In this document: one piece after another, positions 55,380-64,000 of the stretch | Layout: each line of letters begins with the position of its first letter | Numbering within the stretch: position 1 is the stretch's first letter | Origin: Pseudomonas aestuarii | GTDB lineage: Bacteria; Pseudomonadota; Gammaproteobacteria; Pseudomonadales; Pseudomonadaceae | Direction of reading: 5' to 3' | DNA length: 64,000 bases | NCBI RefSeq assembly: GCF_027988105.1 | Contig: NZ_JAQJZJ010000007.1 | Coordinates: 1 to 64,000, forward strand | Made by a program: the position numbers and the translations under genes | Notes under the pieces: model-generated | Databases searched by the model: none | The model's input: the letters and a program-made list of their open reading frames with translations, nothing else | Told to the model about the DNA's origin: nothing

Positions 55380-55616
55380 ATGCAAATACAGCCCGGCCTT
55401 TATCGCCACTACAAGGGACCCGAGTACCGCGTATTTGGCTTAGCCCGGCATTCCGAGACCGAGCAGCAACTAGTGGTCTATCAGGCGCTATACGGCGATT
55501 ACGGCTTGTGGGTGCGCCCGCTGGAGATGTTTTGCGAAAGCGTCGAAGTGGACGGCGAACGGGTTCCACGTTTTGCTCTGATTGAGGCCGAATCAAGCCT
55601 TTTCGGCCGGCCCTGA
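55380..55616 (+). CDS. DUF1653 protein
   Basis: 78 residues from ATG 55380 (AAGGAA upstream). It has the DUF1653 pattern: PGLYRHYKGPEYRVFGLARHSET, VVYQALYGDYGLWVRP, EMFCESVEVDGERVPRF. It is a small beta-rich protein of unknown function, often stand-alone as here. Confidence 0.88.
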   Translation: MQIQPGLYRHYKGPEYRVFGLARHSETEQQLVVYQALYGDYGLWVRPLEMFCESVEVDGERVPRFALIEAESSLFGRP

Positions 55617-55640
55617 ATGCAGGTCGCGTTATTGCTACGC

Positions 55641-55668
55641 TTGACCTTGGCCTGAACGCCACTATATA
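55641..55668 (+). promoter_or_regulatory. Promoter candidate for topA
   Basis: TTGACC (55641-55646), 16 bases, TATATA (55663-55668). This would start transcription near 55675, about 200 bases before the topA ATG. Confidence 0.5.
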
Positions 55669-55871
55669 TAGCGGTGCCGCGCTGGCCGGCTAGTGAAAAA
55701 CCATGTGCGGGATCGTGCCGCGTTAAATGCGCCGCAGAATGCTTCTTTACAGCATGTAAACTCAGCTTCTTCGGTTGAATTCACCTCGCCAGTCTTGGCG
55801 CGCACTATTTTTAACAGTCTGTATGGCGCCTCTCGCCTTTCATTTATCGAATTTCAGGAAACTTCCAATCC

Positions 55872-58481
55872 ATGGGCAAATCGCTGGTCATCGTGGAATC
55901 CCCGGCCAAGGCCAAGACCATCAACAAGTATCTGGGCGACCAGTACGTGGTGAAGTCGAGCATCGGCCACATCCGTGACCTGCCTACCAGCGGCTCGGCA
56001 AGTGCTGCCAAGGAACCCGTCAAACGGGGCAAGGCGGCGGCTGGTGAAGTGCCGGCGTTGACGCCCAAGGAAAAGGCCAAGCGCCAGTTGGTGGCGCGCA
56101 TGGGGGTCGATCCCGAACATGGCTGGAAGGCCAAGTACGAAATCCTCCCGGGCAAGGAAAAGGTTGTCGAAGAACTGCGCCGGTTGGCCAAGGATGCCGA
56201 CACCATCTATCTCGCAACCGACTTGGATCGCGAGGGGGAAGCTATTGCCTGGCACCTGCGCGAGTCCATCGGTGGCGACGAAAGCCGCTACAAGCGCGTG
56301 GTATTCAACGAGATCACCAAAAAGGCCATCCAAGAGGCCTTTTCCAAACCGGGCGAGTTGGACATCAATCGGGTCAATGCCCAGCAAGCGCGGCGCTTCC
56401 TCGACCGTGTAGTGGGCTACATGGTCTCACCATTGCTGTGGGCCAAGATTGCACGTGGTCTTTCGGCGGGCCGGGTGCAGTCGGTGGCAGTAAAGTTGGT
56501 GGTCGAGCGCGAGAAAGAGATCCGCGCCTTCGTTCCTGAAGAATATTGGGAAGTGCACGCCGATCTCGGCACGGCCAAGGGTGGCAATGTGCGCTTCGAG
56601 GTGGCCCGCGAAAACGGTGCTGCCTTCAAACCGTTGAACGAAGCCCAAGCGATGGCTGCCCTGGCCACGCTCGAGGCGTCCAGTTACAGCATTACCAAGC
56701 GTGAAGACAAACCGACCAGCAGCAAACCTTCGGCACCGTTTATCACGTCTACCTTGCAGCAGGCGGCGAGCAACCGCCTGGGCTTCGGGGTGAAGAAGAC
56801 CATGATGATGGCCCAGCGTCTCTATGAGGCCGGTTACATCACCTATATGCGTACCGATTCGACCAACCTGTCGGCTGATGCCGTGAGCATGGTGCGTGAC
56901 TTCATCGAAGGCGAGTTTGGCAAGAAATACCTGCCGGCCAACCCGATTGCCTACAGCAGCAAGGAAGGGGCCCAGGAGGCGCACGAGGCGATTCGTCCGT
57001 CTGATGTCAACCTCAAGCCAACCCAGCTAGTCAAAATGGAGCGAGACGCCGAGCGCCTTTATGAGCTGATCTGGCGCCAGTTCGTGGCGTGCCAGATGCC
57101 GCCTGCCGAGTACCTGTCGACCACCGTGACCGTCACTGCCGCGCAGTTTGAGTTGCGCGCCAAGGGCCGCATTCTCAAGTTCGACGGTTACACCCGGGTA
57201 TTGCCGCAAATGAGCAAGCCGGGCGACGACGGTGTCTTGCCGGACATGGCCCCGGGCGATGCGATCAAACTGGTAAAACTCGACCCGAGTCAGCATTTCA
57301 CCAAGCCGCCGGCACGTTATTCGGAAGCCAGCCTGGTCAAGGAGATGGAGAAGCGCGGTATTGGTCGTCCGTCGACCTATGCGGCGATCATCTCGACCAT
57401 TCAGGATCGCGGTTATGTGGCCCTGCACAATCGGCGCTTCTATTCGGAAAAGATGGGCGACATCGTTACCGGACGCCTGAGCGAAAGTTTCTCCAACCTG
57501 ATGGACTATGGCTTTACTGCCGGGATGGAAGAGAACCTGGACGATGTGGCCCAGGGTGAGCGCGAGTGGAAGCATGTGCTCGATGAGTTCTACGGCGACT
57601 TCAGGAAGAAACTCGAAGTGGCCGAGGCCAGCGACAGCGGTATGCGCGCCAATCTACCGACGCCGACCGATATCCCCTGCCGCGAGTGCGGTCGGCCGAT
57701 GATGATTCGGACCGCCTCGACCGGGGTCTTCCTCGGGTGCTCCGGCTATGCCCTGCCGCCAAAAGAGCGCTGCAAGTCGACCATCAATCTGGTGCCTGGC
57801 GATGAAATCGCCGCGGACGATGAGGGTGAGTCGGAATCGCTGGTGCTGCTCGGCAAACATCGCTGCCAGAAGTGCGGCACTGCCATGGATGCCTACCTGC
57901 TCGACGAGACGCGCAAGCTGCATATCTGCGGCAACAACCCGGATTGCACGGGCTACGAAATCGAGCAGGGTCAATACCGGATCAAAGGTTACGAAGGCCC
58001 AAGCCTGGAGTGCGACAAGTGTGGCAACCAGATGCAGCTGAAGACCGGGCGTTTCGGCAAGTTTTTCGGTTGCACCAACGCGGAATGCAAAAACACCCGC
58101 AAGCTGCTGAAAAGCGGTGAGGCCGCTCCGCCGAAGATGGATCCGGTGAAGATGCCGGAGCTCAAGTGCGAGAAGGTCAATGACACCTATATCTTGCGCG
58201 ACGGCGCGGCGGGCTTGTTCCTGGCGGCCAGTCAGTTCCCGAAAAATCGCGAGACCCGTGCGCCCCTGGTGCTGGAATTGATTCCGCACAAGGACGAGAT
58301 CGACCCGAAATATCACTTCCTCTGTGATGCGCCGAAGAAAGACCCTGAGGGTCGCGCAGCGGTTATTCGCTTCAGTCGCAAGACCAAAGAGCAGTACGTG
58401 CAGACTGAAGTCGATGGCAAGCCTACCGGCTGGCGTGCCTTCTATGATGGCGGCAAGTGGAAGGTCGAAGAGAAGTCTTGA
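55872..58481 (+). CDS. topA: DNA topoisomerase I
   Basis: 869 residues. The TOPRIM domain opens with [18 protein letters not shown] and has [11 protein letters not shown]. The active-site Tyr is in [10 protein letters not shown] (~Tyr325), followed by [16 protein letters not shown]. Three C-terminal Cys4-type zinc-finger domains follow (CRECG.., CQKCG.., CDKCG..) and a basic tail. It relaxes negative supercoils. Length matches Pseudomonas TopA. Confidence 0.98.
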   Translation: MGKSLVIVESPAKAKTINKYLGDQYVVKSSIGHIRDLPTSGSASAAKEPVKRGKAAAGEVPALTPKEKAKRQLVARMGVDPEHGWKAKYEILPGKEKVVEELRRLAKDADTIYLATDLDREGEAIAWHLRESIGGDESRYKRVVFNEITKKAIQEAFSKPGELDINRVNAQQARRFLDRVVGYMVSPLLWAKIARGLSAGRVQSVAVKLVVEREKEIRAFVPEEYWEVHADLGTAKGGNVRFEVARENGAAFKPLNEAQAMAALATLEASSYSITKREDKPTSSKPSAPFITSTLQQAASNRLGFGVKKTMMMAQRLYEAGYITYMRTDSTNLSADAVSMVRDFIEGEFGKKYLPANPIAYSSKEGAQEAHEAIRPSDVNLKPTQLVKMERDAERLYELIWRQFVACQMPPAEYLSTTVTVTAAQFELRAKGRILKFDGYTRVLPQMSKPGDDGVLPDMAPGDAIKLVKLDPSQHFTKPPARYSEASLVKEMEKRGIGRPSTYAAIISTIQDRGYVALHNRRFYSEKMGDIVTGRLSESFSNLMDYGFTAGMEENLDDVAQGEREWKHVLDEFYGDFRKKLEVAEASDSGMRANLPTPTDIPCRECGRPMMIRTASTGVFLGCSGYALPPKERCKSTINLVPGDEIAADDEGESESLVLLGKHRCQKCGTAMDAYLLDETRKLHICGNNPDCTGYEIEQGQYRIKGYEGPSLECDKCGNQMQLKTGRFGKFFGCTNAECKNTRKLLKSGEAAPPKMDPVKMPELKCEKVNDTYILRDGAAGLFLAASQFPKNRETRAPLVLELIPHKDEIDPKYHFLCDAPKKDPEGRAAVIRFSRKTKEQYVQTEVDGKPTGWRAFYDGGKWKVEEKS

Positions 58482-58557
58482 TCGGGACAAAGCGCGCGTC
58501 TGCAGACAGCAGGCGCGCGTATAGTGGCCTGATCGGTCTGTCGTGGAGGGCGCCTTG

Positions 58558-59076
58558 ATGGCCCATGAACTGTATACCCGTACCAACCAGAAGCTCTTCT
58601 ATGCCGGTCTGTCGCTGGAGTCCTGGCGCGCCGCGCAGGAGGGGCGAGCCGTCAACGCTTTGGCCCTGATACAGGCTGAGCGTGAAGCCGCGCTATTCCA
58701 TCTCTATGGGGCACTGCTGGGGTTGTGTCATGAGATCGCCGGTTACTACCGCCTGCCTGAAAGTAATACGACACGAGCCGAGCAATTGCTGGACAAGGCG
58801 CTGCTGGCTGCTGCGCCTTGCCCTGAGTTAGCCGAGCTAATCGAGTTGGCGCAGCAGCCGGAAACCTGGCTGGCTCAGTTACTGCAAGCCTATGGCGAGC
58901 TGTTTCAGCCACCTCAGGCGGCAAAAAAGGTCAAGGTTGACCCGCGTACTCCCTTGATTGTCGCGGTCAGCCTGGATCAGGAGGAGCCACCACTGGCGCG
59001 TGAAACGCTGGAGGTTTGGCGGCAGGAGTTGAAGGGGTTGGCCAAGCGCTTTCGCGAGTCGTTGAGTGAGTGGTGA
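58558..59076 (+). CDS. Conserved helical protein of unknown function, between topA and sulA
   Basis: 172 residues from ATG 58558 (GGAGGG nine bases upstream). It is all helical, with YTRTNQKLFYAGLSLESWR at the start, AEREAALFHLYGALLGLCHEIAGYYRLP, and a charged C-terminal part (VWRQELKGLAKRFRESLSEW). No signal peptide. The gene position between topA and sulA-lexA is usual in pseudomonads. Role unknown. Confidence 0.82.
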   Translation: MAHELYTRTNQKLFYAGLSLESWRAAQEGRAVNALALIQAEREAALFHLYGALLGLCHEIAGYYRLPESNTTRAEQLLDKALLAAAPCPELAELIELAQQPETWLAQLLQAYGELFQPPQAAKKVKVDPRTPLIVAVSLDQEEPPLARETLEVWRQELKGLAKRFRESLSEW

Positions 59077-59153
59077 GCCGAGTTTGGATAAGCGGGCTAG
59101 GGTGAGCCTTGGTCGACTGTTACAATGCCGGCCTTTCGTGGAGAATCAGCCCT

Positions 59154-59387
59154 ATGCCTACATCCTACCTTGAGATCGTCGAGTTGCCCGATGGGCGCAT
59201 TGCACTGCGTCGTGCAGACGATGAGGAAACCCTGGTGGTGCTGGACTTTTCCGCTGATGCCAAGGAATTTCTGCAGGGACAGCACGTCGAGGTAGCCAAG
59301 GCTATGCTCAGTGTCGGTGTGCAAATGGCCGGGAAATTGGCTGAAGGCGATCTTGATCACGCGCAAGGCCCGCGTGTTCTGCATTGA
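59154..59387 (+). CDS. Small conserved acidic protein of unknown function
   Basis: 77 residues from ATG 59154 (GGAG ten bases upstream). A beta-rich start (SYLEIVELPDGRIALRRAD) is followed by a helix (FLQGQHVEVAKAMLSVGVQMAGKL). No membrane segment or Cys pair. It follows the topA-side gene by 77 bases and is convergent with sulA. Confidence 0.78.
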   Translation: MPTSYLEIVELPDGRIALRRADDEETLVVLDFSADAKEFLQGQHVEVAKAMLSVGVQMAGKLAEGDLDHAQGPRVLH

Positions 59388-59511
59388 TTGCCCAGTGTTG
59401 TATTGCCGCTGATAGTGTTATCGGCAGCTGGGTCTGAGTGTAGTGGCGGCTCCAGGTGCCTGATTAAGGGCATCGTCTCATGCACAGTCCTTGTGCAATT
59501 GCTCGGGAATC

Positions 59512-59985
59512 TCACCCAAGACTGATGTTGAGGCTTTGCGCCTTGCCTTGTCGCGCGGCCTGCTCCAGTTGCTCGCGAGCACAGTGCTCAAGAGGGTGAA
59601 GCCAGCTAACAACGGTATGGCTACGGCCCAGCTTCAGTGCCTCCTGAGCCAGTTGCAAGGCACTTTGGTTGCCGCGGGGATGGAGTAACAGAATGCGCTC
59701 GCGGTTAAGTCCGGCTTCGCGCAGCCAGGTTTGCGTCAGGCTGCTGGGCGGGGCGATCAGGCTCAGCCAGCGCGCATCGTTATTCTGGCTCAGCTCGCGC
59801 AGAATTGGCGCGAGCAGGTTCAGGCAGTGACCTGCAGCGCCACGTAGCGACATTTCACTGAAGGCTGCGAGGTTTTCCTGCCAGGTCGACTCCACTACCG
59901 GCTGCAGCAGCGGCGTGACTGTTGAGGCCATGAGCCCGTCGAACAGCGGCAACTGCGTACGCTTTAGCGATTGCGGGAACTGCAT
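59512..59985 (-). CDS. sulA: SOS cell division inhibitor SulA
   Basis: 157 residues from ATG 59985, with an excellent ribosome site (AGGAGG, five bases). The start is MQFPQSLKRTQLPLFDGLM; the body WLSLIAPPSSLTQTWLREAGLNRERILLLHPRGNQSALQLAQEALKLGRSHTVVSWL is the SulA/RecA-like core. SulA binds FtsZ and stops septation during DNA damage. It follows lexA on the same strand with a 191-base gap. I found no SOS box of its own, so it is probably expressed from the lexA promoter. Confidence 0.92.
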   Translation of the reverse strand: MQFPQSLKRTQLPLFDGLMASTVTPLLQPVVESTWQENLAAFSEMSLRGAAGHCLNLLAPILRELSQNNDARWLSLIAPPSSLTQTWLREAGLNRERILLLHPRGNQSALQLAQEALKLGRSHTVVSWLHPLEHCAREQLEQAARQGKAQSLNISLG

Positions 59986-60177
59986 AAAACCTCCTCTGGC
60001 AGGTGCTGGAAAAACGACCCGCACATGCCCTCGTGGTGTCTATGATCGTGGGCTTGAAACAGCTTCGAAGACCTTGCGTGTCTGGTTCCAGCGCACCCAG
60101 AGTGGGCGAGCGGTGCACGGTGGGTATTGGTCTGTCGTTGCTGTCGGTACTGCGCCGCCCTGGGTTGCAGGGGCTTG

Positions 60178-60786
60178 CTAGCGCCGGATAACGCCGACGC
60201 TCAACCCTTCGATAATCAACTCTTGTTCTTCCAGGTTCACTTCAATCGGGGCGAACTCGGCATTTTCAGCAATAAGCCAGACCTTGTTCCCTTCGCGCTT
60301 GAAGCGTTTGACCGTCACTTCGTCATCGATGCGAGCGACCACTACTTGGCCGTTGCGTGCTTCACGGGTGGTATGCACGGCCAGCAGGTCGCCGTCGATA
60401 ATGCCAATGTCCTTCATGCTCATGCCGCGCACCCGGAGCAGGTAGTCGGCCTTGGGGTGGAAAAACTCGGGGTTGATACGGCATGAGTCTTCAATATTCT
60501 GTTGCGCTAGAATGGGGGCGCCAGCGGCGACGCGGCCGATCACCGGTAAGCCCTCTTCCGGATTGTTTGGTTCGTAGCCAGGGATGCGGATGCCGCGTGA
60601 GGCGCCCGGGGTCATTTCGATGGCCCCTTTACGGGCCAGGGCCTTGAGGTGTTCCTCGGCGGCATTGGGTGACTTGAAGCCAAGTGCCTGAGCGATTTCC
60701 GCACGGGTTGGCGGGTAGCCGTTGTCGTCAAGGCAATGCTTGATGAAGGCGAGAATTTCAGCTTGGCGTGGCGTCAGTTTCAGCAT
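60178..60786 (-). CDS. lexA: LexA repressor
   Basis: 202 residues. The N-terminal winged HTH has [23 protein letters not shown]. The self-cleavage site Ala88-Gly89 is in [10 protein letters not shown], and the protease dyad is Ser123 in GMSMKD and Lys160 in VTVKRF. RecA-DNA filaments trigger cleavage and induce the SOS genes. It is autoregulated through two SOS boxes directly upstream and followed by sulA. Confidence 0.98.
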   Translation of the reverse strand: MLKLTPRQAEILAFIKHCLDDNGYPPTRAEIAQALGFKSPNAAEEHLKALARKGAIEMTPGASRGIRIPGYEPNNPEEGLPVIGRVAAGAPILAQQNIEDSCRINPEFFHPKADYLLRVRGMSMKDIGIIDGDLLAVHTTREARNGQVVVARIDDEVTVKRFKREGNKVWLIAENAEFAPIEVNLEEQELIIEGLSVGVIRR

Positions 60787-60794
60787 GTTGGACT

Positions 60795-60810
60795 CTGTTT
60801 TTTTATACAG
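60795..60810. promoter_or_regulatory. SOS box 1 of lexA
   Basis: CTG-N10-CAG 16-mer with A/T-rich spacer (read forward CTGTTTTTTTATACAG), eight bases upstream of the lexA start. Confidence 0.88.
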
Positions 60811-60813
60811 TGA

Positions 60814-60829
60814 CTGGGATTATATACAG
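60814..60829. promoter_or_regulatory. SOS box 2 of lexA
   Basis: Second CTG-N10-CAG 16-mer (minus strand CTGTATATAATCCCAG), three bases from the first. It contains the lexA -10 hexamer, so LexA bound here blocks polymerase. Confidence 0.92.
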
Positions 60830-60846
60830 TGGGCTGGGGTTGGCAA
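60819..60846 (-). promoter_or_regulatory. lexA promoter
   Basis: On the minus strand TTGCCA (60841-60846), 16 bases, TATAAT (60819-60824). The -10 lies inside SOS box 2. Confidence 0.75.
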
Positions 60847-60992
60847 TCCTCCTTTTCCCTCTTGGCTGAATTCGCTGCTAGCGGTTTCAGTCTATCTGCG
60901 CATTACTTGGTTGATGGCAAGTGCGTCGGCGCTGGCCAGGCCTTGTGTGCTGTGGATAGATGACCGCCCGGCCAATAAATGGCTGACGTGAC

Positions 60993-61022
60993 TTGACAAA
61001 GTGGCAGGTCGAAACGTATGTT
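60993..61022 (+). promoter_or_regulatory. psrA promoter
   Basis: TTGACA (60993-60998), 18 bases, TATGTT (61017-61022). The first PsrA operator overlaps the -10, as expected for autorepression. Confidence 0.65.
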
Positions 61023-61037
61023 TCAAACAAGTGTTTG
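61011..61037. promoter_or_regulatory. Tandem PsrA operators of psrA
   Basis: GAAAC-GTAT-GTTTC (61011-61024) and CAAAC-AAGT-GTTTG (61024-61037) are two perfect matches to the PsrA box (G/CAAAC-N4-GTTTG/C) sharing one base. They lie 15 bases before the psrA ATG and overlap its promoter. Confidence 0.85.
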
Positions 61038-61051
61038 TCAGGTGGGTAGTG

Positions 61052-61759
61052 ATGGCTCAGTCGGAAACCGTTGAACGCATTCTCGATGCGGCGGAGCAAT
61101 TGTTCGCAGAGAAAGGCTTTGCGGAAACGTCATTACGGCTGATTACTGGCAAGGCCGGGGTCAACCTGGCGGCGGTGAATTATCATTTTGGCTCCAAGAA
61201 AGCGCTGATCCAGGCGGTGTTTTCCCGTTTCCTCGGCCCGTTCTGCAGCAGTCTCGAGCGAGAGCTCGATCGTCGTCAGGCCAAGCAGGAGGTTAAGGTC
61301 AGCCTTGAGGAGTTGCTTGAGTTGCTGGTCGATCAGGCGCTGGCCGTGAAGCCGCGTAGTGGTAACGATTTGTCGATATTCATGCGCCTGTTGGGTTTGG
61401 CCTTCAGCCAGAGTCAGGGCCACCTGCGCAAGTATCTGGAAGAGGTGTACGGCAAGGTCTTCCGCCGTTACATGCTCCTGGTGCATGAATCCGCACCGCG
61501 TATCCCACCGCTTGAGCTGTTCTGGCGCGTGCATTTCATGCTCGGCGCTGCAGCTTTCAGCATGTCCGGGATCAAGGCGTTGCGCGCCATGGCCGAAACC
61601 GACTTCGGGGTGAATACGTCAATCGAACAGGTTATGCGCATGATGGTGCCGTTCCTCGCGGCCGGCATGCGTTCGCAAAGCGGCGTGAGCGATGAAACCC
61701 TCGCCACTGCCCAGCTCAAAGCGCGGGTCAAGAGCGCTGGCCTGCTCGCCAAGGTTTGA
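61052..61759 (+). CDS. psrA: TetR-family regulator PsrA
   Basis: 235 residues from ATG 61052; the upstream in-frame start would run through the operators. The TetR HTH (ILDAAEQLFAEKGFAETSLRLITGKAGVNLAAVNYHFGSK) is followed by a helical ligand domain. PsrA senses long-chain fatty acids or acyl-CoA, represses fadBA and its own gene, and activates rpoS in characterised pseudomonads. Identity is supported by the lexA neighbour and by the PsrA boxes in front of the gene. Confidence 0.94.
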   Translation: MAQSETVERILDAAEQLFAEKGFAETSLRLITGKAGVNLAAVNYHFGSKKALIQAVFSRFLGPFCSSLERELDRRQAKQEVKVSLEELLELLVDQALAVKPRSGNDLSIFMRLLGLAFSQSQGHLRKYLEEVYGKVFRRYMLLVHESAPRIPPLELFWRVHFMLGAAAFSMSGIKALRAMAETDFGVNTSIEQVMRMMVPFLAAGMRSQSGVSDETLATAQLKARVKSAGLLAKV

Positions 61760-61807
61760 TACCACGCTTGTGGGCTTGGCCAGTCCGATCCGCTAAGCTA
61801 GTCGCCC

Positions 61808-62329
61808 ATGCGCGCCCTCGACTATCTGCATATCTCCCTCGCTGATCAGTGCCTGTACGGCTTTGCCGACGGGCAACTGTTGTTGCGCCTGCCTGTGTCC
61901 ACCGCCCTCAATGGTCCCGGTGAGCTCAGCGGCTCCGGCTGCACGCCGCGCGGGCGCCACTGCGTGCGGGCGAAGATCGGCGAAGGCTTGCCGCTGAGGG
62001 CGGTATTGCGGGGCCGGCGCTGGACGGGCGAGGTCTGGTCGCCAACGCTGGCTGCTCAGTTTCCCGGGCGCGACTGGATTCTCACGCGAATCATCTGGCT
62101 CAGCGGTTGTGAGATGGGGCGCAATCGACTGGGGCAGGTCGATACCTTCCGCCGCTACATCTATTTACATGGCACGCCGGACACTGAGCCCATGGGGGTG
62201 CCGCGCTCCCACGGTTGTGTACGGCTGCATAATGCCGACCTACTGTCGCTGTTCCCGCTCGTCCCTGTTCAGTGTGTCGTGCAGATCGATGAGGCGTCAT
62301 GTCCGGTCTGGGCGGCGGCGTCACTTTAG
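61808..62329 (+). CDS. L,D-transpeptidase (YkuD domain)
   Basis: 173 residues, a bare catalytic YkuD domain without a clear signal peptide. The signature YIYLHGTPDTEPMGVPRSHGCVRL holds the His and nucleophilic Cys. Such enzymes make 3-3 crosslinks or attach proteins to peptidoglycan. The absence of an export signal is odd for a cell wall enzyme; a cytosolic carboxypeptidase role is known for some short members. It is 13 bases upstream of nagZ, so probably the same operon, and peptidoglycan recycling is a plausible shared theme. Confidence 0.88.
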   Translation: MRALDYLHISLADQCLYGFADGQLLLRLPVSTALNGPGELSGSGCTPRGRHCVRAKIGEGLPLRAVLRGRRWTGEVWSPTLAAQFPGRDWILTRIIWLSGCEMGRNRLGQVDTFRRYIYLHGTPDTEPMGVPRSHGCVRLHNADLLSLFPLVPVQCVVQIDEASCPVWAAASL

Positions 62330-62342
62330 TTAAGGATTATTT

Positions 62343-64000
<1,658 letters not shown>

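Noticed and set aside
59986..60177. Separate SOS box for sulA
   Set aside because: No CTG-N10-CAG with the correct spacing exists in the lexA-sulA gap. The nearest CTG/CAG pair is 13 apart.

Overview
This is a 64 kb chromosomal window from a Pseudomonas, most likely of the P. fluorescens/P. putida type. It has high GC, dense gene packing and frequent ATGA start/stop overlaps. It carries the lapA-lapD-lapG adhesin locus and a conserved block with slt, uup, fadB-fadA, topA, sulA, lexA, psrA and nagZ in the order familiar from this genus. I see no insertion sequence, prophage, CRISPR array or rRNA. There is one tRNA, tRNA-Pro(CGG).

Layout. 1-4.8 kb: the C-terminal end of a giant LapA-type RTX adhesin, then on the other strand its c-di-GMP receptor LapD and the periplasmic protease LapG. 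4.9-14.4 kb: DUF454 and UPF0149 proteins, RecQ, a MarR regulator coupled to a drug exporter, a FimV-like LysM protein, a SelW-like CxxC protein and a CynX-type transporter. 14.5-22.4 kb: a protein I do not recognise, DacB, YggL, a dCache-HAMP-GAF sensor whose HD-GYP output domain has decayed, a FUSC protein, a dGTPase and DoxX. 22.6-29.7 kb: a ribosome/envelope-type yqjD-yqjE-like trio, an ammonium channel without glnK behind a sigma54-like promoter, an OprD porin, a DUF5610 protein behind a near-consensus FliA (sigma28) promoter, a small thioredoxin-fold protein, CheV and tRNA-Pro.

29.8-32.6 kb holds molybdenum cofactor genes (mobA, divergent from moaB-moeA). 32.6-38.6 kb holds an AraC-family regulator divergent from an alkyl-DHAP-synthase-like flavoprotein, a GlpD-like dehydrogenase and an FGGY kinase. 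This looks like a dedicated pathway for a glycerol-like or ether-lipid-derived substrate. 38.8-41.1 kb is a compact phosphorelay of CheY-like receiver, CheC-like phosphatase and PAS histidine kinase. Next come a YegS-type lipid kinase, a second CheV, a DUF1499 lipoprotein divergent from a MOSC protein, Slt, Uup, a cysteine-containing protein of unknown function, a universal stress protein and a small membrane-anchored protein.

50.7-51.9 kb is the longest gene-poor stretch. From 51.9 kb to the end are the beta-oxidation operon fadBA, DUF1653, TopA, two small conserved proteins, SulA, LexA with two SOS boxes, PsrA, an L,D-transpeptidase, NagZ and the start of a methylthioinosine/methylthioadenosine phosphorylase. 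PsrA-type operators occur in tandem both in front of psrA and, in degenerate form with the same geometry, in front of fadBA, linking the two loci.

The most interesting items are the decayed HD-GYP sensor, the regulator/AGPS/GlpD/kinase cluster, the CheY-CheC-kinase triad, the FliA promoter in front of the DUF5610 gene, the duplicated PsrA operator geometry, and a REPIN-like inverted repeat that supplies the stop codons of two convergent genes.
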